The translations under genes were made by a program, and so were the position numbers. Of a stretch of 64,000 nt of DNA, positions 44,762 through 53,329 are shown piece after piece. Source of the DNA: Fen-1298 sp963833465 (GTDB taxonomy: Bacteria; Bacteroidota; Ignavibacteria; UBA10030); contig CAWHXW010000002.1 in NCBI GenBank assembly GCA_963833465.1, positions 1 through 64,000 on the forward strand, written 5' to 3'. A model generated the notes under the pieces. The model worked only from the letters and a program-made list of their open reading frames with translations. It did not search any database and had not been told where the DNA came from. Each line of letters begins with the position of its first letter. Position 1 is the stretch's first letter.

Positions 44762-45148
44762 TTAATTTATTGGTTTGAATTTCTTCATTGCATTTCGGAT
44801 TTCCGTCTCGTTCATACCGAAGTAATGTCCAAGTTCATGAAATAATACTTCTTTAATACTCTCAGCCACTTCTACATCGTTTCGGCAATTCGCCTCAATA
44901 TTTGATTTATATAAAGAAATTTTATCGGGTGTTGTCGGACTCGTTCCGTACCATGTTCCCCGATGAGTCAATGGTATTCCTTGGAATAAGCCCAATAGTG
45001 ATGTTTTATTAACATGCATTTGTTGCATCACATCTTCCGAAGGATAATCCTCTACGACAATATGAACATTATCAATTTTATCGCTGAAGAATCCTGGTAA
45101 ACTTTTAAAAACTTCTTCAGCCACATCCTCAAATTTTTCCCTAGTCAT
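44762..45148 (-). CDS. Zincin-like metallopeptidase family protein (PF06262 type)
   Basis: 128 residues. The zinc site FHELGHYFGMNETE near residue 104 has the HExxHxxGM form of the small zincin_1 family. The N-terminal part FEDVAEEVFKSLPGFFSDKIDNVHIVVEDYPS is also typical. Family members are short, single-domain, cytoplasmic proteins whose substrates are unknown. Catalytic His and Glu are intact. It sits between the Yip1-type gene and the 99-residue gene. Confidence 0.88.
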   Translation of the reverse strand: MTREKFEDVAEEVFKSLPGFFSDKIDNVHIVVEDYPSEDVMQQMHVNKTSLLGLFQGIPLTHRGTWYGTSPTTPDKISLYKSNIEANCRNDVEVAESIKEVLFHELGHYFGMNETEIRNAMKKFKPIN

Positions 45149-45170
45149 TGCGTTTTGTAGATTTATTACT

Positions 45171-45878
45171 TTAAAACAATTTTATAGCATATTCGCCGCA
45201 AGTTTTTAATCCAATCACGATAAGTCCATACACAGCAGAACTAATAAATATTGATTTCCATAAAGGAATTTGATTCCCCACATAAGTTCCAATTATCAAG
45301 AGAATCCATGCCCATACTATCAAAGCAATATCAAGCCCGACAAGTAAAATATATGAAATCGGTTTGATTGTAATGGGAGGTGGATTAAATGTGAAGAAGT
45401 ATATTCCAAAAGTCAACAGCTCAACTGGCAACACAAATATTAGCGAAATAATAACTGGCGTCAATGAATAACTTGTAATACCTAACGAATTACGGAATGA
45501 TATTTTGCTTCCAAATAATTTTGATAAAGAGCAGTGAAGTAATGAAACGATCGGGCATAGCGCAATACCGAACGGAAGACCAATTAGAATTGCAAAAAAA
45601 ATAATTAACATAATATTTTCAATTCTAATGCCAAGCTTGAAGCACCAGAATTCTACGAAAGTGATCGCAATTCCAGTTAGTGAATATAGGAATACTGCAT
45701 AATTTTTATGCTCTGCAATCATTATCAATCGGAAAGCATTTCTTGGATTTTCCATAATCTTCCACAGCAAGTCAAATAAATCCAAATTAGGAATTCGATC
45801 CTGCAAAAAACTGCCGCATTTTTTGCAAATCGTTGCGTATTGGTCGTTTTCTGTTTGACAAACTGAACAGTTGATCAT
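45171..45878 (-). CDS. Zinc-ribbon Yip1-type membrane protein
   Basis: 235 residues. The first 27 contain CSVCQTENDQYATICKKCG, a zinc ribbon with two CxxC pairs. From residue ~60 there are five hydrophobic helices, with PFGIALCPIVSLLHCSLSKLFG and FRNSLGITSYSLTPVIISLIF, a layout seen in Yip1-domain bacterial proteins. Bacterial versions have no settled function. The gene starts the small operon that also includes the zincin gene. Confidence 0.75.
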   Translation of the reverse strand: MINCSVCQTENDQYATICKKCGSFLQDRIPNLDLFDLLWKIMENPRNAFRLIMIAEHKNYAVFLYSLTGIAITFVEFWCFKLGIRIENIMLIIFFAILIGLPFGIALCPIVSLLHCSLSKLFGSKISFRNSLGITSYSLTPVIISLIFVLPVELLTFGIYFFTFNPPPITIKPISYILLVGLDIALIVWAWILLIIGTYVGNQIPLWKSIFISSAVYGLIVIGLKTCGEYAIKLF

Positions 45879-46062
45879 AAAATTTCGTGTTTAACTTGTT
45901 ATGGATCTAAACGAAGTTATGAAGATTGTGCTATGGAAGCAATTCTTTTTTAGCGGGAAAAAAAATATTTTTAATCTATATTATAACAATTGTATTTCTA
46001 TGGTAACTTATTAAGCAAGCGCACTGAATAGAAATTTACACAAACTTTTGAAAATACAGTTA

Positions 46063-46587
46063 TTATTCCTTTTCATAATTAATTAATGAAAATACATCGT
46101 AATTATTTAATTGCGTTCTTCCCTTTAAAAAAGAAAGCTCAATAAGAAAAGATATACCGATTATATTTGCCTGAAGTTTTTCAATAAGTCTAACAGCTGC
46201 GCGCATAGTTCCACCCGTTGCCAATAAATCATCATGCAATAAAATACGCTCTCCCGGTTGGATAGCATCCAAATGGATTTCTATTTCATCGGTTCCATAT
46301 TCCAATGTGTACTGCTCTCTGATAACTTCGGCAGGAAGTTTCCCTTTTTTCCTGATTGGAACAAATCCCGCACTTAAACTTACTGCTAATGCCGATCCGA
46401 GGATAAATCCGCGAGATTCAATACATACGACCTTATCAATTTTAGAATTTTCAAATCGTTCGGTTAAAAGATTCACGGCATGATGCAACGCATTTGCATC
46501 CTTTAGAAGTGTTGTAATATCGCGAAAAATTATACCCTTCTTTGGAAAATCTGCAATATTGCGAATGGTCTCAGAGAGTTGTTTCAT
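46063..46587 (-). CDS. apt: Adenine phosphoribosyltransferase
   Basis: 174 residues. The PRPP-binding motif ILLHDDLLATGGTMRAA near residue 120, VVCIESRGFILGSALA and PIRKKGKLPAEVIREQYTLEYG are specific to APRT. It salvages adenine to AMP. The N-terminus IRNIADFPKKGIIFRDITTLL is also typical. The enoyl-CoA hydratase gene lies 17 bases upstream on the same strand, but the functions are unrelated, so the pairing is not informative. Confidence 0.95.
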   Translation of the reverse strand: MKQLSETIRNIADFPKKGIIFRDITTLLKDANALHHAVNLLTERFENSKIDKVVCIESRGFILGSALAVSLSAGFVPIRKKGKLPAEVIREQYTLEYGTDEIEIHLDAIQPGERILLHDDLLATGGTMRAAVRLIEKLQANIIGISFLIELSFLKGRTQLNNYDVFSLINYEKE

Positions 46588-46604
46588 TGTTCACCTAAAA
46601 ATAA

Positions 46605-47399
46605 TTACCACTTTAGTGGTTTTGAATTGAGAAATGCTTCTATCCCTTGTCTGCAATCGTCTGTCATTCGCGCCAATGCATTAAGATGTGAGGCATAATC
46701 AAGCGCATCACCGGTTTCCATTCCATATACTCGAGCGAGAAGTTCTTTGATTAATCCCATTGACGTGCCGCTATTACTTGTGATTAATTCTGTTGCAAGT
46801 TCCAAACCTGTCTTTTCTAAATCAATCAAAGGAATAACTTTACTGATAAGTCCGAGCTTAAAAGATTCTTCTGCATCTATAATATTTCCCTGCAATACAA
46901 ATTCGCGGGCACGTCCTTCCCCAATTCGCCTGACTAAAAAAATCAAGACGATTGCCGGAATTAAACCCATTTTAGTTTCTGTATATCCAAATTTTGCAGT
47001 TTCTCGTGCGGCGATAACGAAATCACATATAGTCGCCAACCCGCATCCACCTGCAATTGCATTTCCTTGAACAAGTGCAATTACAGGTTTTCTTAGCGTA
47101 TAAATTTGTTGAAAAAGTTTCATCAAATCCGCTGAATCTTGTAGATTCTGATTGAAATCGTATTTAGATATACGCTGAAGATAAGAATGTTCCATTCCCG
47201 AACAAAAGGAATCGCCTTCAGCGCGCAAAATCACTGCCTTTACGGAAGCATCTCGTTGGGTTTGTGTAAATGCTTGCGTCAATTCAGAAACCATCTGATC
47301 ATCAAGGGCATTCTGTTTCTCCGGCCAATTGAGCGATATGATCCCGATTCTCTGTCTGACTGTATATTTAATGCGATAAAACTCCAAATGCCACCTCAT
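46605..47399 (-). CDS. Enoyl-CoA hydratase/isomerase family protein
   Basis: 264 residues from ATG 47399 (a longer frame starts at 47438). Crotonase motifs are RAEGDSFCSGMEHSYL (first oxyanion-hole segment), ALVQGNAIAGGCGLATICDFVIAA (second oxyanion-hole glycines) and FGYTETKMGLIPAIVLIFLVRRIGEGRAREFVLQG. The Glu in TETKMGL aligns with one catalytic acid. The second acid position looks non-standard (IVLIF), as in some methylglutaconyl-CoA hydratase-like members. Substrate unknown; branched-chain or fatty acid breakdown is likely. Confidence 0.85.
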   Translation of the reverse strand: MRWHLEFYRIKYTVRQRIGIISLNWPEKQNALDDQMVSELTQAFTQTQRDASVKAVILRAEGDSFCSGMEHSYLQRISKYDFNQNLQDSADLMKLFQQIYTLRKPVIALVQGNAIAGGCGLATICDFVIAARETAKFGYTETKMGLIPAIVLIFLVRRIGEGRAREFVLQGNIIDAEESFKLGLISKVIPLIDLEKTGLELATELITSNSGTSMGLIKELLARVYGMETGDALDYASHLNALARMTDDCRQGIEAFLNSKPLKW

Positions 47400-47500
47400 A
47401 TGCGCTGTGAAAGTAGCAAGAAGGGAACAAAAAAGCAATTCTTTAAGTCGCGAATGAAAATAAAAATTATATTTTTATTTTATTGATTGAATGCAAATAA

Positions 47501-47962
47501 TTATTTTTGCGGTGCAATTTTTATTTTTGTTGTTTCCTTTGGACTCGAGAGGACAAGACTTGTGGTCGTTTTTGAAACTCCCTGCCAAGATTGGATCTTC
47601 GATAATAGTTTTTCTAACCCTTCAGTATTTTCTGTTCGCACTTTTAATATATGGGTACCATCTCCTGTTATAGCATGACATTCTTGGATGTCGTCTGTTT
47701 TCATCACATGTTCAAGAACAGTCTGATAATGTTTCGATGAATCTACTGTAACAATTACAAACGCAGTAATATCTTTGCCGAGACGCTTATGATTAAGTTT
47801 CGTGTAATATCCTTGAATAATTCCTTCTTCTTCAAGTTTATGCATTCGCTCACTAACTGCCGGAAGAGAGAGTCCAACTTTTTCTGCCAGTTCGTTTCGT
47901 TTAGTTCTTCCTTCAACTTGGAGAACTTCAAGCAATTCACAATCTATTTTATCTAGCATCAT
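47501..47962 (-). CDS. Lrp/AsnC family transcriptional regulator
   Basis: 153 residues. The winged HTH LDKIDCELLEVLQVEGRTKRNELAEKVGLSLPAVSERMHKLEEEGIIQGY spans the first ~52 residues. The RAM domain KDITAFVIVTVDS, DIQECHAITGDGTHILKVRT forms the C-terminal ligand-binding part. It is a feast/famine regulator that responds to amino acids. The target is unknown. Position between a crotonase and rpe gives no clue, and the gene is probably autoregulated as in the family. Confidence 0.92.
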   Translation of the reverse strand: MMLDKIDCELLEVLQVEGRTKRNELAEKVGLSLPAVSERMHKLEEEGIIQGYYTKLNHKRLGKDITAFVIVTVDSSKHYQTVLEHVMKTDDIQECHAITGDGTHILKVRTENTEGLEKLLSKIQSWQGVSKTTTSLVLSSPKETTKIKIAPQK

Positions 47963-48184
47963 AACATCTATCCTTTTTTACTAATATATAATTCTATCAG
48001 CACGAAAATATATTAACTTTCTTTTGTTATTTACTTTGAAATATTAAGATTTCTATTAATGTAAAGCAGGCTGAATAAACTATCAATCGTTCGCTGCATT
48101 TAATTTTAAAATACAACATAATTGAACTTAAAATAACCTGACAACCGATTAATTATGAATTAATAAATTGCAGTTTTGTAATGA

Positions 48185-48841
48185 TTATTCTGTGACAGAG
48201 GCTCGTAAAAGTGCTATCGCTTTGGATATAGATTCTGATTTGAATATTGATGTTCCGGCAACAAGAACCCTGGCACCCGCTTCAACAACGGAGCGTGCTG
48301 TTTTTTGATCTATTCCACCATCAACTTCTAATAAAATTTCCTTTTTAGAACGATCAATCATTTCTCGCATTTCATGAATTTTTCTCAAAGTAGTTTTGAT
48401 GAGGTGTTGATCACCAAATCCCGGTTCAACTGTCATAATAAGAACGAGATCAATCTCATCTATAATTTCTTTAAGCATTGCAACCGGAGTAGACGGGTTA
48501 AGAGCGATGCCAGCTTTGCTGCCGCACTCTTTTATTGTTTGAATAGTTCGATATAAATGCTGGCAAGTTTCTTGATGAACAGTTATAATATCCGCACCAG
48601 CAGATTGAAATGATGCAATTAGCTTGTCCGGATCCTCAATCATCAAATGAACATCCAACGGAAGTTTTGTACATTTTCGAACGGCACTCACAAGTGGCGG
48701 ACCAAATGTAATATTAGGAACAAAATGTCCATCCATAACATCAATATGAATCCAATCAGCTCCACCATTTTCAGCCTCAATAATCTGATTTCCAAGATTG
48801 CTAAAATCTGCAGCAAGTAAAGAAGGTGCGATTTTTATCAT
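48185..48841 (-). CDS. rpe: Ribulose-phosphate 3-epimerase
   Basis: 218 residues with IAPSLLAADFSNLG, GADWIHIDVMDGHFVPNITFGPP, PLDVHLMIEDPD, LNPSTPV, VEPGFGDQHL and LEVDGGID. The metal-binding and catalytic Asp/His residues (DVMDGHF, DVHLM, EVDGG) are all present. It interconverts ribulose-5-phosphate and xylulose-5-phosphate in the pentose phosphate pathway. Four bases separate it from the PASTA gene upstream. Confidence 0.96.
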   Translation of the reverse strand: MIKIAPSLLAADFSNLGNQIIEAENGGADWIHIDVMDGHFVPNITFGPPLVSAVRKCTKLPLDVHLMIEDPDKLIASFQSAGADIITVHQETCQHLYRTIQTIKECGSKAGIALNPSTPVAMLKEIIDEIDLVLIMTVEPGFGDQHLIKTTLRKIHEMREMIDRSKKEILLEVDGGIDQKTARSVVEAGARVLVAGTSIFKSESISKAIALLRASVTE

Positions 48842-48845
48842 CTAA

Positions 48846-49607
48846 TTAATTCTCGATTTTATTTTGGTTATTAGTTTCTTGAGCAATAATTAGGTCTATG
48901 GTTTGCCCCAATTGCAAAAGTGTACCAGCCGGTGGAAATTGTTCAATAATTGTGTTAGGAAGAATTTCAAGATCAGTTTTATAAGTGGTTTTCCCAATCC
49001 GAAACCCGCTATCAGTCAATATTTTTTCCGCTTCATTAAGGGTTTTTAAAGAAACATCTGGAACCGGATGTTTATCAGTAGGGCGCCCTTGGCTGACCGT
49101 GACATTGATTAGATTGCCGCTTTTTATTTTTGTGTTCGGCGGAATTTCTTGCCGAATAATAGTATTGGCAAATACCTCTTCTGATGCTTCAAATGAAATC
49201 GTTCCAAGCTTTAGACTATTCTTTTCAAGGTCAAAAGCTGCTTCCCGCACAGATTTACCTTTTAAATTTGGGACTTCAACTAGTTCTTCTCCGCCGCTGA
49301 TAGTAAGATAAACGCCTCTATCTCGTTTTACTTCCGATCCGGCAATTGGATTTTGTAATGTGATTGTACCAATTTTGTACCGTTTATCATTTTTGTATTC
49401 TGCTTCTTTAGGATCTAAACCGGCTTCTATAATCTTCTGTTTTGCATCCTCGAGAGACAAACCAATTACATCTGGAACCTTTGTTACTTTTCCTTTTTGA
49501 ACATACAAAGGCATTAGAATACTATCAAAAAGAAAGAATAAAACAAGTCCAATGAGAACAACAATACCTAATACTTTTACTGCTTTTTTAAGTCTAACTG
49601 TTTTCAT
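48846..49607 (-). CDS. Membrane-anchored PASTA-domain protein
   Basis: 253 residues. A single N-terminal helix (VLGIVVLIGLVLFFLF) anchors three PASTA repeats, each opening with VPDVIGLSLEDAKQKI, VPNLKGKSVREAAFDLE or VPDVSLKTLNEAEKIL. No kinase domain is fused. PASTA domains bind peptidoglycan fragments or act as cell-wall sensors. Kinase-free versions upstream of rpe are common in FCB bacteria. A serine/threonine kinase partner is not visible nearby. Confidence 0.85.
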   Translation of the reverse strand: MKTVRLKKAVKVLGIVVLIGLVLFFLFDSILMPLYVQKGKVTKVPDVIGLSLEDAKQKIIEAGLDPKEAEYKNDKRYKIGTITLQNPIAGSEVKRDRGVYLTISGGEELVEVPNLKGKSVREAAFDLEKNSLKLGTISFEASEEVFANTIIRQEIPPNTKIKSGNLINVTVSQGRPTDKHPVPDVSLKTLNEAEKILTDSGFRIGKTTYKTDLEILPNTIIEQFPPAGTLLQLGQTIDLIIAQETNNQNKIEN

Positions 49608-49678
49608 AATTGAATCAATTAATGAACAAATATACTTATTAATGAAATGAATTACAATGCGCTTAAAATCTTCATTAA

Positions 49679-49707
49679 TTGCTTCTCATTTTAATCTTCG
49701 ATATATT
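49679..49707 (+). promoter_or_regulatory. Candidate sigma70-like promoter for cdd-tdk
   Basis: TTGCTT (49679-49684), 17 bases and TATATT (49702-49707) stand 36 bases before the ATG at 49744. Its position inside a longer open frame beginning at 49657 argues that 49744 is the true start of cdd. Confidence 0.55.
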
Positions 49708-49743
49708 TTTCTCGGTTTAAATAAGTTAATCATTGCATATTTT

Positions 49744-50163
49744 ATGAAAAAGAAATACAGGGAACTCGCTGAAGTTGCAAATAAAGCCAAAATCTTTTCA
49801 TATTCTCCCTTTTCCAAATTCAAAGTTGGCGCTGCGCTTCTTAGCGAAGATGGCAGAATTTTTTCAGGCTGTAATATCGAAAACAGTTCCTACGGACTTA
49901 CAATCTGCGCAGAAAGAGTCGCTATTTTTAATGCGATTTCATCTGGCACATCAAAGTTCATAGCTCTTGCAGTTGCCTCAGATAACAATGGTTTTACGCC
50001 TCCCTGCGGCGCTTGTCGGCAGGTTCTATCTGATTTGGCTGGTGATATTGATTTTATAATGATGGATTCGCAAAAACGATTCAAAATTATTAAAATATCA
50101 TCTCTGCTGCCGCTAGCATTTACGCGAAAATACTTTAGACGATCACGCAAACTTAAGAAATAG
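49744..50163 (+). CDS. cdd: Cytidine deaminase
   Basis: 139 residues from ATG 49744. The zinc site CAERVAIFNA and PPCGACRQVLSDL contains all three cysteines and the catalytic Glu. The N-terminal FSYSPFSKFKVGAALLSEDGRIFSGCNIENSSYGLTICAE is typical, and the protein ends at the usual LLPLAF. It deaminates cytidine and deoxycytidine. With tdk two bases downstream and a purine nucleoside phosphorylase after that, the group forms a nucleoside salvage set. Confidence 0.95.
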   Translation: MKKKYRELAEVANKAKIFSYSPFSKFKVGAALLSEDGRIFSGCNIENSSYGLTICAERVAIFNAISSGTSKFIALAVASDNNGFTPPCGACRQVLSDLAGDIDFIMMDSQKRFKIIKISSLLPLAFTRKYFRRSRKLKK

Positions 50164-50165
50164 AA

Positions 50166-50741
50166 TTGGATATATCTGAATTACATAATGTTCCACATAA
50201 TACAGGATGGATTGAAGTTATCTGCGGTTGTATGTTTAGCGGCAAAACCGAGGAACTTATTCGACGTCTTTATCGGGCACAAATAGCAAAACAAAAAATC
50301 GTCGTCTTTAAACCTGGAACGGATACACGCTATAGCACAAACCATATTGTTACGCACAATGAACAATTCTTGAATGCTAAAATAATATACGATGCGAAAG
50401 AAATTTTAGACCTTGTTGATGATGCGCAAGTAGTTGGAATAGACGAGGGGCAATTTTTTAAAGAAAATATTATCGGTGTATGCAATCAATTGGCTGATCA
50501 GGGAAAACGAGTTATTGTTGCTGGACTCGATCAAGATTATAGAGGAAATCCTTTCGAATCTATGCCGCAACTCCTTGCTATTGCTGAATATATCACTAAA
50601 ACGTTAGCAATTTGCGTAGTGTGTGGAAATCCTGCAGATAGAACTCAACGCAAAACTAATCAGCACGAACTTGTCGTAGTCGGCTCTAAAGATCTTTATG
50701 AGGCAAGATGCAGATATTGTCATAAACCTCTTAAAGAGTAA
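50166..50741 (+). CDS. tdk: Thymidine kinase (type II)
   Basis: 191 residues from TTG 50166. Walker A CGCMFSGKTEELIRRL, the Asp site GIDEGQFF and VIVAGLDQDYRGNPF are the core. Structural zinc is bound by CVVCG and CRYCH near the C-terminus. The enzyme phosphorylates thymidine. It begins two bases after the cdd stop, so coupling is expected. Confidence 0.95.
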   Translation: MDISELHNVPHNTGWIEVICGCMFSGKTEELIRRLYRAQIAKQKIVVFKPGTDTRYSTNHIVTHNEQFLNAKIIYDAKEILDLVDDAQVVGIDEGQFFKENIIGVCNQLADQGKRVIVAGLDQDYRGNPFESMPQLLAIAEYITKTLAICVVCGNPADRTQRKTNQHELVVVGSKDLYEARCRYCHKPLKE

Positions 50742-50777
50742 TTTTGGAAGTATATTCATTTAATTAATTAGTGATAA

Positions 50778-51608
50778 TTGATCGAACAAAAGAAAATTCA
50801 AGAGGCATTAAACTTTATTCGCGATGCAACGGATTTGAAGCCGCGGCTTGCTTTAATTCTTGGGTCTGGTTTGGGTGAATTTTCTAAAAATATCAAGTTA
50901 GTTTCGACAATTTTTGCATCTGAAATACCAAATTATCCGGCATCATCTGTTCATGGACATGCCGGAAAACTAATTTTCGGTTATTTGAAAAATGATTTTA
51001 CTCATTCCACTCCTCTTCTTATTTTTCAAGGACGCATTCATTTCTATGAGTTTGGCTGTATTGATCAAGTCTTATTTCCAGCTGTTATCGCGTATTATTT
51101 AGGAATCAAAAAAATTATTATTACCAATGCGGCTGGCGGTTTAAATAGGTGTTTTTCTGTCGGTGATTTTATGCTTATCAAGGATATTCTTAATTTCACT
51201 TTTTTGCCGCTTCATTCTAATATCCATAAATTAAACTATTCGAATTATGTTCCAAAAGAATATTTCGATCCGACGTTGCAAAAACTGGCGCTGCATTGTG
51301 CCTCGTTACTTAAAATTCCTTTGCAGCAAGGCACCTATTGTTAGTTGCCAGGTCCGTCGTATGAGACGCCCGCAGAAATTCAAATGCTTGAACGACTTGG
51401 GATCGATGCTGTCGGTATGTCAACTGTCCCTGAAATTTACGCTTCTTATAGTTTTGGATTGAAAATTGTCGGCATTTCGCTTATATCAAACTTGGCTTCC
51501 GGTATTTCTAAAAACAAACTTTCACATGCGGAAATTACAAAAACAGCTGTTTCTGTGAAAAAACGATTCGCTGAATTCATGCAAAAGCTTATTCTTTCTA
51601 TTCATTAA
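50778..51608 (+). CDS. punA: Purine nucleoside phosphorylase, interrupted by in-frame TAG
   Basis: The chain starts at TTG 50778. LALILGSGLGEFSKNI, SSVHGHAGKLIFGYL, LIFQGRIHFYEFG and IIITNAAGGLNRCFSVGD match trimeric purine nucleoside phosphorylase, which splits inosine and guanosine with phosphate. A TAG (51342-51344) lies between QGTYC and LPGPSYETPAEI. The same frame then reads through normally (LGIDAVGMSTVPE, VGISLISNLASGI) to 51608, giving 276 residues in all. TAG ends other genes here, so recoding is not expected. A point change or a pair of small indels is more likely. Confidence 0.85.
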
Positions 51609-51644
51609 CATTATTTTGCTATATTAAACATAACTATAAAACCT

Positions 51645-53288
51645 ATGAACTGTATTCCATATAACGAACTTCAATCTGACGAATCGGGATTCTCTCGCCT
51701 TTTTGTCGATTACATCAATAATTATACTCTTGTAAACGAATTTTTTATCGGTGATTTCCGAGATAAGAAAATATGGCAATCTCGTATTGATGCTGTCACA
51801 CATCGAGAGATTGATCGATCTTCGCTCGTTCAAGTTCTTCTAAACCAAAATCGTGATTATCACTGCGGTATCAAAACATTAGCAAATATAGATCTTCTTC
51901 TGAGCGAAAATACAGTTGCTATTGTTACTGGTCAGCAAGTTGGACTTTTCATAGGACCGCTTTACACACTTTATAAAATATTGACAACTTTAAAATTGAC
52001 TGAACAACTCAATCAGCAATATCCAGAATACAACTTTGTTCCGGTATTTTGGCTTGAAGGAGAAGATCATGACATTGAAGAAGTCAGTTCATTTTCTTTT
52101 CTTAATGCGTCAAATGAACTTCAACAACTTCGCTATTCGAATGAAAATAAAACAATTGAGAATAATATTGGCCCTGTCGGGAGTATCAATTTAGATGAAT
52201 CAATAGAAATGCTTTTTAACAATCTCCGCCAATCACTTTTAACAACGGAATATACTCCAAAAGTTTTTGAATTATTTGAAACTGCTTATCAAAAAGGAAT
52301 GACCTTCAGCCGGGCATTTATTCATTTATTAAATGTTTTGCTTGAAGATTCAGGGCTAATCTTTTTCGATCCCCACAATCCAGAGACAAAAAATATTATT
52401 TCGCCAATCTTCGAAAAAGAATTAACCAATATATCACATTCCTGCCAACTAATTATAACACAAAGCGAAATTCTTGAAAAACATTACCATGCACAAGTGA
52501 AACCGAGAGCTGTAAATCTTTTTTTATTCCATAAAAACGGTCGATATGCTATAGAGCCTCATGAGCATGGTTTTTCTTTGAAAGGGACGCGCCGAACTTT
52601 TAGCAAAGATGAAATGCTCGGGCTGCTCAAAACTGATCCGAATCTTTTCAGCCCGAATGTAGCTCTGAGGCCAATCTGCCAGGATTACCTCTTCCCAACT
52701 CTTGCTTATGTTGCAGGGCCATCAGAAGTTGCATACTTTGCACAATTTAAATTATTATATGAGTATTTTGACATTCCGGAACCTATCATATTTCCTAGAT
52801 GCAGTGCAACTATTGTGGAAGAACGAATCCAAAAAATAATTAATAAATATAATCTTCAGCCTAAGGATTTTTTCAATGATTTAGATGCGCTTAAAGAACG
52901 AATAACCGCTTCTCTTTCGGATTTTAAAGTTGAAGAATTATTTTCGAATACTTTTGGCACTGTATCCGAAAGTTTGACAAGTCTGAAGGATGGTTTAGAA
53001 TCAATTGATCCGACACTCGTTCCCGCGATGGAAAATACTCTAACCCGAATGCAGGGCGCATTGAATAATTTAAAAGAAAAAACTATCGCTGCGCAAGTTA
53101 GGCAGCATGAAATATCACTGAGACAGTTGGATAAGGTTGCCGTGAATCTTTTTCCAAATTCTAACTTACAGGAACGTGAAATGAATATTATTTATTATCT
53201 AAATAAATATGGATTGGAATTCTTGCGCTGGCTGCGCAGTGAACTTATACCTGATAAGTTTATGCATCAAATAATCAATCTTGAGTAA
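51645..53288 (+). CDS. bshC: Bacillithiol biosynthesis cysteine-adding enzyme
   Basis: 547 residues. NTVAIVTGQQVGLFIGPLYTLYKI near residue 90, NFVPVFWLEGEDHDIEEV near 140, SFSLKGTRRTFSKDEML and the PTLAYVAGPSEVAYFAQFKLLYEYF stretch are diagnostic of BshC. It joins cysteine to glucosaminyl-malate in the last step of bacillithiol synthesis. A coiled-coil insert (residues ~410-500) is typical. bshA and bshB are not in the window. The cell should therefore use bacillithiol as its low-molecular-weight thiol. Confidence 0.93.
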   Translation: MNCIPYNELQSDESGFSRLFVDYINNYTLVNEFFIGDFRDKKIWQSRIDAVTHREIDRSSLVQVLLNQNRDYHCGIKTLANIDLLLSENTVAIVTGQQVGLFIGPLYTLYKILTTLKLTEQLNQQYPEYNFVPVFWLEGEDHDIEEVSSFSFLNASNELQQLRYSNENKTIENNIGPVGSINLDESIEMLFNNLRQSLLTTEYTPKVFELFETAYQKGMTFSRAFIHLLNVLLEDSGLIFFDPHNPETKNIISPIFEKELTNISHSCQLIITQSEILEKHYHAQVKPRAVNLFLFHKNGRYAIEPHEHGFSLKGTRRTFSKDEMLGLLKTDPNLFSPNVALRPICQDYLFPTLAYVAGPSEVAYFAQFKLLYEYFDIPEPIIFPRCSATIVEERIQKIINKYNLQPKDFFNDLDALKERITASLSDFKVEELFSNTFGTVSESLTSLKDGLESIDPTLVPAMENTLTRMQGALNNLKEKTIAAQVRQHEISLRQLDKVAVNLFPNSNLQEREMNIIYYLNKYGLEFLRWLRSELIPDKFMHQIINLE

Positions 53289-53329
53289 GATAGATTACAT
53301 ATACATTTAAATTTAAAATATGACTATTT

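Noticed and set aside
49657..49743. Upstream extension of cytidine deaminase
   Set aside because: A promoter candidate lies inside it and the family N-terminus begins near the ATG at 49744.
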